From Cryptomeria japonica (Eukaryota; Streptophyta; Pinopsida; Cupressales; Cupressaceae): DNA of 64,000 nt. The stretch's first letter is position 1; each line of letters opens with the position of its first letter. Positions 34,748 through 47,200 of this stretch are shown one piece after another. The DNA is taken from the NCBI RefSeq assembly GCF_030272615.1, contig NC_081406.1:474349400-474413399 (forward strand), written 5' to 3'. A model generated the notes under the pieces. The model was not told the origin of the DNA. It saw nothing but the letters and a program-made list of their open reading frames with translations, and made no database searches. Position numbers and translations under genes: made by a program.

Positions 34748-36032
34748 TGAAGAGGTAAAAATGTAGCAAGGTGAGATCAGATGGTTAGTATGTAAACAAG
34801 GCATTCAAACACATAAAAAACATGAAACATTAACAAACCATATGAAAATATAAACACAATATTTATACCTTGTAAGCTTATACCTTCTCCTTCAGATTGA
34901 GCTTGGTGAAGTGAAGGAACCCTTTGATGATGCTCCACTTGATATGCTCCTTTGAGTAATTTTAATGTGGTTGGCTCTCCAATATTATGCACAAATGGGA
35001 TGTGATGGATTAAAGATTAAAGGATGGAATGGCTAAGTATGGATGAGTGCTAATTTTGGCATAGTAAGGGTATAAGGATGATTTCTTGGGTACAGACTAG
35101 CAGAATGGATTTACTAAACTTGGAGATGAGATATAAGGGGATGAAGTCCTCAATTTATAGGAAGAGAGGAGGAGAAATGGAGGGCTAGGATTGACCCAAG
35201 ATGGAGGGTCAGGATTTCTTGTGAGCCCACACAAGGCCCAAGAGGAGGTAACAAGACAAGTGTGGAGACCAAGAGATATGCCTTAAAGGTATTTCTTGTC
35301 TCCACACTCCTCGAGGTTCATTGGGAAGACTTTCCAACGTGCCTACGAAAGAACAAGGAATATGATATTTCTTGAGGGATAGAGATGAATAATTAAAAAT
35401 TCTTCAAAAGGGATGCTCATGGGGATTGGAGGAATAAGGAGGAATTAAAAATTCCTGGGAGGGTGGGATGCCTAGAGGAATGTGAGATTTTAAAAATCTC
35501 ACATTCACCTAGGAAAAGAGCATTTAAGGAGAGTGGTTGGATGGAAGGGACAAGGAGTTGACTTTGTGGTTAATCATGATGATTAGCCACTAGCAACTCA
35601 TTAGGAGAGGGATTAGAAGAAATATTAGGTGGGATTAGGGTAGATAAGATTTGTAGGAGGATTTGACTAGGAGATAGAATGAGTGGAGGGAATTAAAAAT
35701 TAGAAGAATAATGCTAAGTGAGTTTAGGGAGTTTCTAGAAGAATTCATTAGGTTAATGATGGATTAGGAAAAAGGTTATTTCTAGGAATCACATAGGTTA
35801 ACTAATTAATTGAAATTAATTAGTTAAGAGGAGGAAATCGAGGAGATTTAATATTAAGGATTTTTAGAGGAATAACAAGGGATTTATTTATTAAATAAAT
35901 CAATCAACAAACTATAGTGACAATATTAACTATAAAATTAATATTGAGGAGGAATTAAAATTTGGCACAATTAATAAATTAATTATGTCAGGAACTTAAA
36001 ACAATCAAAATAATTTTTTTTAAGTGTCTACA
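34748..36032 (-). repeat. Tat2 5' LTR (right copy, 1285 bp)
   Basis: Matches the left LTR along its whole length with scattered substitutions and small indels. The matching inverted repeats are at 35478-35506, 35566-35590 and 35798-35827. The primer-binding site adjoins it on the left. Confidence 0.95.
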
Positions 36033-36037
36033 CTTAC

Positions 36038-38688
36038 AAGTCAAGGCAAGAAAAAAAAAGAAAGTGTTATGCCAATATCCATCTCAAGGCAACATAAACA
36101 ATGATATATAACTAAAATATCATGTGCGATAAAAGCTTGACTATGGGAACATGCAATTAACTCCATCAAGGCTATGGACACCTGCTGGCAATGGAGCAAT
36201 ATTTGAGAGATTACAATGCATAACCTCGTCAGAGCCCTAAAAGCTTGCTGCTAGCGAGCCTCTATTTGGGATGCTTTTGAAGTCAGAATAACTCACGTAG
36301 CTAGCCACATAGGATTCCAAGTGTCTTTTATGATTATAAGAGTCGGAATAAATTCAATTGCACACACATGGGCAAAATAAGATCAGCGTTTCAATAATTG
36401 ATGGAGAAGTTTTTTGTGCCTCCATTCATAAATCTTGGTTACAGAGTGTGTTAGGTTGGATGGTCTAAGTCTTTTGAGAATGGATTGAACTCCTATCTCT
36501 GAAATGTTTCACACCTTTAATCCAATTAGTGCATTTCAGAATGAAAGACACAAACACTCATCCTTGTTCGAATAGGAACTGCATTCTTGTCATGCATCAT
36601 GCATTAGCATAACTCATATCAAAAAATCATTCTTCATATGCATCATTATGCTATCATTATAGGTCTGCACTTGGGGGCATAACTGAAAAAAGCCTAAAAA
36701 CATTCACAAAATGTCATGAAAAAATCAAAAAATCACAAAATGTCATGAAAAAATAAAAAAATCAAAGCAAGAAAGCATGGGCCATCCATCAAATCAAATC
36801 AACAACAAGAAAACTCTCAAAGTCTACAATCAAACTGATCACATATCTTGTTAATCAATCAAACTTAATCAAACATCAACATGTCTTATACAAGGAAGGG
36901 TACACTCGAAACCAGATAGATCGGTCTTATACGGGTTACTCACTCTTTGAAACCAGACATTCCTATCAATGATCACACAAATCAAAACAATGACATAGAT
37001 TAGTATAAGTCTTGGATTTTGTCCAAGTTAGTCTTATCTTTATCAATTAATGGTAGGTCATGTTTCATCAATACCAAAAACAATTGAAAACCATAAAAAA
37101 TACCAAAACATTCGAAAAAGTCCTGAAAGAAAACCATCAAAAAAATCAAAATCAAACACAAAAACATCAAAAAATTCAAAAACCCCAAAACATCAAAAAT
37201 TTCAAAAACATCAAAAATACAAAAACATTGAAAAATCAACCGAAAACTTGCAATAACATGTCTCGCAAGAATCAAATATCCTAGTAGCTATCCAGCAAAA
37301 ACTTTGCATGAAGTTCACAAAGGATATAACTATCTTAAACCAAACATCTGCAATCAAACTGAACAAGTCTTATCAATCGTATCAACTATCGATATCAATG
37401 TAATCAACATCTTGTCTTAAACATAATTGGTACACTTGAAACCAGACAGGTCAGTCTTAAACGGGGTCCAAAACTTCCGAAACCAGACATTATCAAAATC
37501 ACATCAAACATATCAAAGCAAAGGCACAGTCAGTCCAACTGCTGAGTTTTGTCTATTTTGGTTGACTCTTTTTATCAAATTGGTGAAGATCATTGCTTTT
37601 AGCTACTCAAGGATGTCCAAAAGTGACTAGAGGAGTCGTGATGGGCATGATCCTTTCATTTTTTTGTTGTTTGTGGTTTTAACCAATGAAGTTCTGGGGC
37701 AATTGCTCTAGTGGGTGTCTATGATAGGAGCATTCGGCTTATGAATGCCACACATACCTTGACCCCTGGCACTATTCCCAGAATGGAGGGTTCATTCCTT
37801 GTCTGCTACGTGTTTGTTTCTTTGCAATGAGATATATTTACATCTTGGTTCCTCATACCCTAATGTACAAAGCTTCATTGTTACATAATAAGGCTCAATG
37901 ATGAAAAAGTATTGCACTATGAATAAAGACAAGAAGACTATTCATCATCAATCATATCGTTTCATTTTTCTAATCTCATCATGCTGATTATTTTAATCAA
38001 GATCATTCTCTTATCAAGCATCTTTTCTTGGATTAACCTTTTCAATTATTTACAATCATTCTTTCATCCAACATGATCTCTCTCATCACTGAATTCCAAT
38101 CTTTTCATCTATAATTCTATCATATCAACTATTCTATCTATCAATCAATTATTCCTCACCTTCATCATATTTTATCATTCATCCAATGATCATCTATCTT
38201 TGTCTTATATAGGATGTATCCTTCTTGAAACCAGACATGATCATCTATCTTTGTCTTATACAGGATGTATCCTTCCTGAAACTAGACAGATCGGTCTTAT
38301 ACAGGATGTATCCTTCCTAAAACCAGATGTTTTGATCGTTTTTGTCTTATACAAGATATGCCCTTCCTAAAACCAGACTTTATCTTTATCATATCAATCC
38401 AATCAATTTTATCAATTAGATTAATCATATCAAATCAATCAATCTACAAATCGCTTCAACCATTTCTTTTCTATAATCAAACTCATTCCTATCATCAATT
38501 TAACCATTCTTCCATCTTTCATTTAACATCCTTCTTCTTTCGAGAGATCATTCGTGTTGTCAATGCATAAACAATCTCTCAAGGGGGCATATTTATACCC
38601 TAAGCGTCATCAGGGCATACTAGGGAAGTTTTTCTTTTCATTTTCTTTAAAACAACGTCGTTCCGATACTGTCTCAAAGAGGAGCAAA
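36038..38688 (+). other. Tat1 3' non-coding region right of Tat2
   Basis: About 2.65 kb of AT-rich sequence up to the Tat1 3' LTR. 37080-37260 is A-rich with repeated AAAACATCAAAAA words. A GTCTTATAC...AAACCAGAC repeat is scattered at 36890-37490 and clustered at 38202-38380. The open frames here are low-complexity Lys/Asn-rich and not credible genes. The segment ends in the polypurine tract AAAGAGGAGCAAA (38676-38688). Confidence 0.6.
38202..38380 (+). repeat. Tandem repeat of a GTCTTATACAGGATGTATCC unit
   Basis: Four units begin near 38202, 38253, 38294 and 38344. Each has GTCTTATA, then GATGTATCCTTCC (changed in the last), then GAAACCAGAC or a close form. Spacing is 41 to 51 bp. Related single units lie at 36890, 36930 and 37430. 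Tandem repeats in this place are typical for Tat/Ogre-type elements. Confidence 0.75.
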
Positions 38689-39602
38689 TGTAGACACCTA
38701 AAAATGTCTCATTAATCCTATACTAATTATTCATCTATTTAATTAAGTAATTCTTTAATTATTTGACTAAACTAACCATTTCTTCTAATCATCACCCTTC
38801 AACACTTCTAATTATTCTATTTCTATTCTCAAATCATGTTAATCAATTAACCCTATCTCAATTATTAATTAAATATCAATTATTTAATTAATTGTGATTT
38901 GTTCCTTAGTTAAATAATCTATATTATTTAATTAATTCAATCTCCTAAGTTTAAATAATTTTATTTAAAATATTTAAATTAATTAATTAAATTCCTCCAA
39001 TTCCTCAAATTATAATTCCACTTAATTTCATCCAATTTCATTTCATATTTTCCCAAATTTGAATTTCAATTAATTTCATCTAATTTCAAATCATCAAATT
39101 CACATTTCACCAAATCTGAATTTCAGTTAATTTCATGTGCATTTCAGCATTCGAATGACCAAATTCAAATCCAAATTGAAAATGAAAATGAAATTCAATT
39201 TTAAAATCCTACAACACATGCAAAAATCAGAACTGATTGATCAAATTAGTTGTCTAATCAATTAACTCACTTAACTCATCAATCATCCTTTTTAACTCAA
39301 AATCAGCTTTTTATGACTAATCCATCAATTCAGTCATCTCCCTAGTCTATTCAACTCACTAATCAATCAAATGAGTTTACTAGCCAATCTATTCAGTTCA
39401 CTCTCCAATCAATCTAGTTGACTACTCAATCAAATGAGTTAACAAATCAATCAACTCTTTTAACTAATCAATCTAAATCAGTTGTCTCCCAATCAACACC
39501 TGAGTTCTATTTTTCACCTCCTTTGTGTTGAAAATCTATAAATTCAACATCATTTTCATGAATTCAATCTAGTATCTAGATTTTTTGGAATCATAGTCTT
39601 CA
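38689..39602 (+). repeat. Tat1 right (3') LTR (end approximate)
   Basis: Starts TGTAGACACCTAAAAATGTC immediately after the polypurine tract. The first 210 bp match 4133-4345. Further on it is rich in ATTTAATTAATT words and TCAATCA words. The end is uncertain: CTTCA at 39602 or GGTGCA near 39640 both give the CA terminus, and no target duplication settles it. Confidence 0.65.
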
Positions 39603-40047
39603 AAGTATTTGTGTGCAGAAAATTGGTGCAATACCTGAGAGCCACCGACCACTCAAATTGGAGAAGCACAATGGAAGCAAAGATGCAGAATGAGGGAGTT
39701 TATTATTTGAATTTATTGCTTATTTAGTATTGATTTTAATTTATTATGTTTGTTTGTTTGTTTTTTATTAAGGAAAACCAGGTTTTAAGGGACCCGAAAC
39801 CCACTTACATATCGAAAAGAAAAGCAATAGAGAAACTAGAAAGGACAGAACAAAGACAGAAAGGTTGCAAAAGAACAACACAAAAGACAATAGCCAGAGA
39901 AAAGAACAGCAAAAGGCCAACAAGAGACTGGCACACCTAAAACAAAACTAGAGCATTTTAGGCAAAAATCTTTGTGGTCTCTTCAGCATCCCTGACAAGC
40001 ATCATCATTGCATTTGTTGCCTCTTTCAGGTCTTTACTTTCCTGCAC

Positions 40048-41877
40048 CTATTGATTACCTTTGGTCTTCAGCTCAAGCTCTTTTGCATTTTGCCTAGTTT
40101 TGCGTCTAGAAGAGTGTTGGACAGAACTAGAAGTCGGCTCATCATCAACAATCACAGTGTCTTTATTATGTTTATCCTTCTCCAAGCAAGCAACCAGCGC
40201 ATTCATATTTTGAGAAGACACCTTCAACACAGCCAAGCTATGCTCCATGAATTTCCTTAGAGCACTCTCGGTTTTTTGAATCCAATTGTTTATCAGATCA
40301 TTATCAGACTTGCCCTTTTCTTTGAGAGTCCTGACCACATCCTCTAGGTGCTTCAAATCTCCCTTTATAGTCTCACCTTCCGACCAGTCTGAAATTTCTT
40401 TTTCATCCTCTGCTTCACTATTATCCTCCACCTTTTCCTCTTTTCCTTTATTATTGATATCCTTAACCAAATTATCAATTTTGAAATCCAGCTCTCTCTG
40501 TTTTTCCTGAATGCTGGTAATATTATCAACCACCCACTTCTGGAAATTAAACATGTCCAAAGAGTTGTTTCTAGCAGCATTTAGAATAGTATCTGCATCC
40601 TCCATGTCCTGAGCAGAATCCTCAGACCTAGGGTTGCCCTCCTCCATATTATTCTGAATATCATCCCTTTTGTCCGAATAATAGGGACTCCCCTTCACCT
40701 CTTACTCATCAACATCCTCTTCTCTCTTCTCATTATCCTTGTTTCCTTCCTCACCCTCAATCTCCTTCTCCTGCTCATTCTTCACCTCTTCTTCCACCTC
40801 CTTCTCCTGCTCCTACTCAGAATCAGCCTTCTCTTCAGCGTCTTCTTCAAATTTCTTACTAACTCTCAACTTCTTTTTAGGGGGAAGATTGAAAGAATCC
40901 TCATCAGAGTCAGAACTATCATAATCCTCAGAAATATGGGCATTCTCCACAAAGGGGTCATCCTTATTAGCCTTAAATTTATCCTTAAGATACTCATAAA
41001 TTAACAAAATAAGATCTTGGTGGGCAATGGGGTAGGAATCAGGTTTCTTAGCATGGTCAGACAAACTGTCATTAAGGGAGGAGGCCAGATAGAAGGGTAG
41101 AGATATCTTAGAGCCATGGTAAAAGTGATTAAGGATAACAAAGTGGTAATTATAGACTTTCGAAAACCTACCATCAACAGTAAGATACTCCATTAACACT
41201 TTCAATATTTTCTGCCAAAAGGATTTTACTTGGTTAGGGAGATAATAGGAAATATTATCCTTTTTGGCAAGGCGAGCCCTTTCTTCTTCGTTCTTAGGGA
41301 AATTTTTTATGGCTTCCACTGAGAACTTACGATCTCTATAAAACTTGATGACGTCCTTCTGCAAACCAGTCACCTCAGCCACCAAATCTTCATCCACTCT
41401 CTAGGTCTGACCAAACAGAGTAACTCTATTATTTTTCTAACCCTTGGCAAAACCATGGGAAATGGACTTCTTGCTCCCATGCAATTTCTCCATATAATCA
41501 GTGAAGCCATTTTTATGCAACCTTCTCCAAATTTTCCTTTCACCCTTCCAACTTTCACAGCTAGTGGGCTCATTACGGTTGAGATTTCCTCCCATAATGT
41601 AATAGTTGGTCAAGTCAAAACCCTCAGGGGAGCGCAAACTGACCAAATGTTGAAGAATATAGAAGCTGGAATCGAAAACCAAAGTAATTTTCTTGTTTTT
41701 CAAGTAGCCCTTTAAAACATGCAAATTAACCCAGTACTTAATATGATAAGGCCCTTCACACCTATACTCATTAGCGCGACGTCTGAGACAGGTCATCATC
41801 TAGCAATCCGCCTCAATCCAATTTCTATCATTGCAGTGCGAACCAAAAAGGGTAATAATGAGATTAATATGTACCAT
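40048..41877 (-). pseudogene. LINE third ORF, unknown
   Basis: One frame runs from an ATG at 41877 to TAA at 40048. The ATG overlaps the RNase H stop by 14 nt. The frame is about 609 codons long and is broken by TAG at 41800-41802 and by stops at 41437, near 41403, 40813 and near 40700. The N-terminal part is ordered (NDRNWIEADC ... RCEGPYHIKYWVNLHVL ... LTNYYIMGG). The middle has KDVIKFYRDRKFSVEAI and SFWQKILKVLMEYL. Then comes an acidic stretch SEDYDSSDSDEDS, a basic PPKKKLRVSKK like a nuclear localisation signal, Glu/Lys-rich repeats, and a C-terminal coiled coil (EKQRELDFKIDNLVKDI) ending SSRRKTRQNAK. I do not recognise a family. It may be a captured host gene or an element-specific ORF. 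Confidence 0.55.
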
Positions 41878-42727
41878 TGATTCTATCATAAAATAATTGC
41901 TCTTGAACTTTGTTCTTACATGATGACTCTCCGATATAATTACCATCTTCCGCTAAAATGACCCCCTCATTGGCTAACAAATCGGCTACCCTATTACCTT
42001 CCCTAAAAGTATGGGTAATAATCACACTATCACAGGCATCTAACATTTTTTTTGCCTTATCAATGATATTTTGGATATTCCAAGAAGGGGAACTAATACC
42101 TTTAATAGCCCAAATTATATTAAGGGAATCCCCCTCTAGCCAAATTCTTTTAAAATTGAAGCCCTGAGCAAGCTGAAGACATTTTAACATTGCCAGAGCT
42201 TCTGCCACATGGTTTTTTTGAATTCCAAAGGGAGAGGCAATCGCAACAACACAAAAGCCATAAGAGTTTCTGATAACCCCTCCCCCTCCAACATTACCTG
42301 GATTTCCTTTAGCTGCACCATCGAAGTTCACCTTCACCCAATCTTGAGGAGGGAACCTCCAAACCACATTATCTCTTCTACTCTTCATATCAGACTTCCA
42401 AACCTTATTCATTAATTTCCATTCAGGTAGAATACTTTTCTCATTATCAATCATTTCAATATAACTACACTGCTTGTTGCTTTTGTGAATGGTATTGATG
42501 TTTTCTTTAATAGCCTTACAAATATTTTCATAAACCACCTGAGAAGAACACTTAGTCTCCCTAAAAATTCTATTATTTCTCTCCTTCCAAATATGCCAAC
42601 AGGTCATAGGAAGAAAAAAGGACCAGAGCGTCTTAATGATGGGAAGCTTGGTAGGGAAAATCCAATGCCAAAGGACTTCCTTAAAACTATTCTGCATAAC
42701 CCAATCAACTTTCCATTGTGTCCACAC
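41864..42727 (-). pseudogene. LINE RNase H domain
   Basis: In the same frame as RT. VKVNFDGAAKGNPGNVGGGG holds the first Asp, VAEALAMLKCLQLA the Glu, IWLEGDSLNIIWAI the second Asp and REGNRVADLLANEG the last Asp, so the active site is complete. The N-terminal 130 residues (CWHIWKERNNRIFRE) are the usual linker. An RNase H after RT is typical for plant L1-type LINEs. The frame ends in TAA at 41864-41866. Confidence 0.88.
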
Positions 42728-42733
42728 TTTACC

Positions 42734-44268
42734 CTAGATTTCCCAGGTGAAATAACAGTGAATGAAAAAATGATCCACAAACTCAGCCTCTTTCTGACAT
42801 AACTCACACCTATTAGGGATCATAGATCCTCTTCGAACTAGGTTATCAATAGTGAGAATCTTATTGTGAGTTGCAAGCCAGAAAAACATATTAACTTTAG
42901 GAATGAGGAATCTATTCCAAACTTTAGTCCATATGGGGTTGCAAGCCTGAGTAGATATCTTTTTGTAAGCAGAAGCAACAGTAAAATTACCCCTAGGATT
43001 ACTCTTCCATAAGAAGACATCATCTGAATCTTTGCTGACAGAAAAGGATAGCAAATCATGCTGGAGTGAAGAAAATCCAGCATAAACCGCATCAAGTCTA
43101 ACCCATTTATTCTCCTCCCAGTAATTACAGACCATAGAACCAAACCTCCTTTTATAATCTTCAATGATATGGCTGCAATCTTGATTAAAAAGAGGCTCAT
43201 CTTTGATCCAGACATCCTCCCAAAATCTGATTTTGTTACCTTTTCCGAGGACCCAGCCAACTCCATCTTTAGCAACTTTAATAAATTCTATCATACTATT
43301 CCATATAAAAGATCCAACAGGGATATCTTTAGAATAGAGAAGGGAATGAATGGGCTGATTATGGATGTATTTGTCAAGCCACACCCTACTCCAATCTCTC
43401 TTAATACCATATGCCCTCCAAATATGTTTAGCTAACAAAGCTTTATTGAAAGGTTTAAGAGATTTGATACCTAACCCCCCACTACTTTTAGGACCACAGA
43501 CTTTATCCCAAGCAACCAAAGAAATCATTTTCTTATCTTCTACACCAGACCAAAGAAATCTTTTCTGAATTATTTCTAATGCTTCTGCAAATTTGACCGG
43601 TATACTAAACAAACTAAGAGCATAAACAGGCAGATTTTGAAGGGTAGCTTGAAGAAGTTGTAGCTTACCAACCTGCGATAACATAGAGCCTTTCCAACCA
43701 GCCAATTTTTTGTTGAACTTATCAATCAAAGAATTCTAGAAAGAGTTTGGAGGAGCCAAACCAAGAGGAAGTCCCAAATAAGTAGAGGGGAGCAGCTCAA
43801 CCTTACAGCCAATTATGCTAGCAATCCTCTGCTGCCTCAACAAGAGGGTGTTGATGAAGTAAATAGGAGATTTCTCCCAATTAACATGTTGGCCAGTAGC
43901 AAGGGAATAAGAGCTGAGAGAACTTTTGAGGGCAGAAGCTTCACTCACAGAAGAGTATCCCAGCAATATAATATCATCAACAAACCGTTAATGTGTGCAG
44001 ACGAAATTAGCAGAAGAGGTTGCAAACCTTTGATGGTCCTATTCTCCTTCAACTTTTGAATCAATCTACTCAAACATTCCACCAAAATAGTGAAAAGAAT
44101 AGGCGAGATAGGATCTCCTTGCATGAGACCCCTTGAAGATTTAAAAAAATTGAAGGGGATCCATTAATAAGAATAGAAAAATTCTGCATAGATATCAACT
44201 CTCTAGTGATTTTGATAACCTTCTCACCAAATCCAAAGGCCTCCATGATCCTAAAAAGAACCTGCCAT
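42734..44268 (-). pseudogene. LINE reverse transcriptase (partial) and zf-RVT domain
   Basis: RT starts inside the palm domain. RGLMQGDPISPILFTILVE is readable near 44030-44130. After a frameshift near 44010 the catalytic block is RFVDDIILLGYSS (FVDD). The frame then runs YLGLPLGLAPPNSF, with TAG at 43736-43738 where the family usually has Trp, on into KKLAGWKGSMLSQVGKLQL and RFLWSG. It ends with the zf-RVT zinc domain, CELCQKEAEFVDHFFIHC. The enzyme would copy element RNA at a nicked chromosomal target. A second TAG (42734-42736) separates it from RNase H, again in place of a probable Trp. Confidence 0.85.
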
Positions 44269-44269
44269 T

Positions 44270-47200
44270 AATTAGTTAATTAGTTAGGAATTGGTGATTC
44301 ATTCTTACTTGCTAATTAGCTTAATAACACATGACATTCAGGCGTAGAAACAAACATTATAACTATATAATTTCATATCAAATACATAGAAAATTTATCA
44401 ACTATTGTAGTGCATACCAAACATCAAAATTTTGGAATCAGGAGAAAAGGTGAAGGGCATACATGACCTAGTATTTCCACCAAACGATTAATAGGTTATG
44501 GTTGTTCGATATCCACTAGCACTGCTACTTTGTACTTCTATTGTTTGGCTATTATTTTGCTCCAATATTTCAAGATTTTTTTTGAAGTTTTCTATATACA
44601 ATTAGTTAGCTTTGATTCAAATTCTGGAACAAATTGTAAGCTTCATTTTTTTTTTACCCTTAGATGATAAAAGAGAAAGCAAAATATTATGTGTGTAAGG
44701 CTACAAGTTAGTACTAACCTCATCTTATTGAATCTGATAAATATAGGATGCATCAATAAAGGTATCATTGTTTACTATATGATAAAATGAATGACTATTG
44801 TTAAACTTGTTTTGAGGTAAAAAATGGTTGAGTGTGCGCTTTAGTTTGTATGATCATATAGCTTGTCAAAGTACTACAATGTTGTTTGAGTATGTTTTCT
44901 ATTGGTAAAAGTGAAAATTTTACATTATACTTGGAAGGGCAATTGCGTACACTACAAATTTTCAACTCTAATTCTTGGGGGGTTTCCAGATATTTTGATG
45001 TAACTCTTGTTTATAATCATTAATGTGATTGGCATAAACTTAATTTCTCTTAATTTTTCTCCACTTTTTCTCTTAAATTCTCTCCACTCTCGCAGTTTTT
45101 GCATGAGAACTACACTCTCGCAAAATTAAAAATAGTTTTTTCTAATAGAATCTGCACCCTCAAATTTATTAGTTTTATAAAAAGAGGTTTGATCTTACAT
45201 CAGCTGAAGATTCAATTGTGTATTAAGTCTCTATTATTGTTATTGTTGTAGTAATTTGTTTTCCTATATATGTTTAAATTCTTTAGAAAACAATATGCTT
45301 ATAACCATTAACACCATGCAAAATTGTAAAGGCATTCACTATGTGAAAAATACTTATAACAAGTAGCACAGGCAAAAATAGAACTTTACCATGGATATCG
45401 TGACCAATAGAACTAGATGAATGATAGATTCTAATAAAATTATTAACTTGGCATGTTGGTGCATGAATTAAGACCATGCAACACCTTATGGGGATTCACT
45501 ATGTGAGGAATTACTCATAACAAATAGCAGAGGTAGAAGTAGAATTTCACTATGGATTTTTTTGCATATGTTTAAATTCTTCAACAACTACCATGCTTAT
45601 AACCATTAATACTTTTGATATTTTTTTTACGTTTGGCTTGCTCCACCATCAAACAAGTTTTTCTATGTGAACATAGTGTAAATTTTAGGAGAGTATAGTT
45701 TGATTTTGTATCTCATGTATCTTAACCAAGTATGCAAATGTTTGTTCAGTGTTTATCTTATTGCTTATAAATTTGAATACTATAGTAGCTTCCCTATATG
45801 GGTATGGGAGAAATAGATACTTGGTTTGAAAAAGTCACTTTATGTCAATGCTATTATCTATTGTTTATTAAACAATTTTACATTGTTTCTTTCCATCAAA
45901 AGAATATCAAAATCACTTTATCATAAGGGCCAATGGTTCTTTTTGGTCAATTTGGGCAACACCCGACCTTGAAATCTTTTATTTCTTGTGTTATTAATGA
46001 AATATATTTGAGAGTTGTTTGTTTTTTAGCACTTTCAAATATCTATTTTCCAATTGAAATCTTGTTGGAAAAGAATGAAGGGCATGCTTGTCTATTTTTT
46101 AGCATTATTATTGTATTGGTCAAATTCCCTAGGGAATGTGCTTATATTAACTAATTTATTCATTTTTCTTTCATGTAGCTTAGTGAAAATTTATACATTT
46201 GTGTGGTAAACTAGGTTGTCTTGATAATATTGTTTTGTAGTCAAACTTTCATATAGAGAGATTTCATTTGTATGATAGGCAAGGTCCATCTTTTTCATTT
46301 GAGAATATGGTTTCTGGTAGTAATTTTTACACAAAATAGTCAATTTTTTGTTCTAATTTTGCAGGTTCTTGAGGAGAATGGAAATTTCTTGAGAATCAAA
46401 AATAAGTTGTTTATGAATGGAATATCTAATGCTCAATCCAATGATTACAACCACATGAAAAAAATATAGGTTTGTAATTTACTCCAATAAATCAATTGTA
46501 TTTTTGGAAGTCTTCCTTTCCCAAGATAAGTGAATGGTTTCAATTCTTTTTCTTATGCCCTTTTATATGTAGCTCACAAGCGCATCCACCCATCATATAG
46601 AGGGGTCTCAAAAAATACATGGTGGATGTCGACCATGTTTGCCCTTTCTTTAGATTCTATATTACTTTCTATATATTATTGAGGTGAAGTTTGATAATAC
46701 TTTTCTAAACTTCCTTTTTAGAGTTTGGTTTTATGCTTACAAACAATTCTCAATGAAGGCCCATTTTTGGACATGGCAGTATTGGTGCACTTAGTAAAAA
46801 TTATTCCTTTCAAAAGCTAATAAATCTTTGTATTTTAAGAGAATGTGAAATCAATATAATACAGGTAATGTTTTGATAGACAAGATGGTTTGCAAGTAAC
46901 ATTCTATATGAACAAATGATTTTAAATGAAAAAGACAATTTTGCTTACAAGAGTTGGGCATAAACTGTTAAAGTTGCTTCACTATGAAATTTTATAAATA
47001 CAATATGTACAAAATTTTATAACCATGGCATGAGAATGCCCAACAATGTTGCCAAAATTGTTTTTTATTCCAGAAACATAATAATAGTTCTAACTAAGAT
47101 AGTTTGCAACTAAATAGATCAATAACAAACAATTTTGAGAAACTATGATAACATTGACAAATATAACAATTGGGTTAGTTAAGAAACTGCTTAAAAATGC

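Larger units (their letters stand above)
18800..36032 (-). mobile_element. Tat2: full-length 17.2-kb Ty3/gypsy Tat-lineage retrotransposon
   Basis: Two closely similar LTRs (18800-20077 and 34748-36032) are flanked by a perfect duplication CTTAC (18795-18799 and 36033-36037). On the minus strand the order is leader, gag, protease, G-patch linker, reverse transcriptase, RNase H, second RNase H of archaeal type, integrase, then a 4.8-kb 3' region with an ORF on the opposite strand. A second RNase H and a long pol-to-LTR region with an extra ORF are hallmarks of the Tat lineage. All genes carry stop codons or frameshifts. The element inserted into Tat1 after that element had formed. Confidence 0.93.
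4133..39602 (+). mobile_element. Tat1: old Ty3/gypsy Tat-type element split by two later insertions
   Basis: The left LTR starts TGTAGACACCTAAAAATGTC at 4133. The same sequence starts a second LTR at 38689, just after a purine-rich tract AAAGAGGAGCAAA. Between them, once Copia1 (4773-12408) and Tat2 (18800-36032) are removed, lie a leader, gag, protease and G-patch linker on the + strand (to about 18430), then about 3 kb of non-coding 3' region. The pol part after the pre-RT linker is absent, so this is a deletion derivative that needed help to move. No TSD was found (AACAT at 4128-4132 has no partner at the right end), and the middles of the two LTRs do not match. The pairing of the two LTRs is therefore probable, not certain. 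Confidence 0.65.
39745..44268 (-). mobile_element. 5'-truncated LINE (L1-type, with RNase H) and extra downstream ORF
   Basis: On the minus strand the order is partial reverse transcriptase, zf-RVT region, RNase H, then a third ORF, then a tail. The end is ACCTGGTTTTCCTTAATAAA followed by AACAAACAAACAAACA (about 39745-39770), a short A-rich 3' tail. The left part of RT is missing, as expected for 5' truncation at reverse transcription. Stops and one or two frameshifts break the RT-RNase H frame. No clear target duplication was found. It lies just right of the Tat1 3' LTR. Confidence 0.85.

Noticed and set aside
37050-37284. Lys/Asn-rich open frames in an A-rich stretch
   Set aside because: The frames follow from low-complexity AAAACATC words and overlap in two phases. 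No domain or start context supports them.
38202-38380. Regularly spaced repeats that might suggest a CRISPR array
   Set aside because: The repeats are imperfect, the spacing varies, there are no cas genes, and the context is the 3' region of a plant retrotransposon.
39746-39940. 64-codon + strand frame at the LINE 3' end
   Set aside because: It covers the complement of the LINE tail and 3' untranslated part. Its Lys/Arg richness comes from A-rich sequence.
45933-46469. Two short + strand frames in the gene-free stretch
   Set aside because: Hydrophobic, AT-driven frames with no domain, no start context and no neighbour that would suggest a gene.
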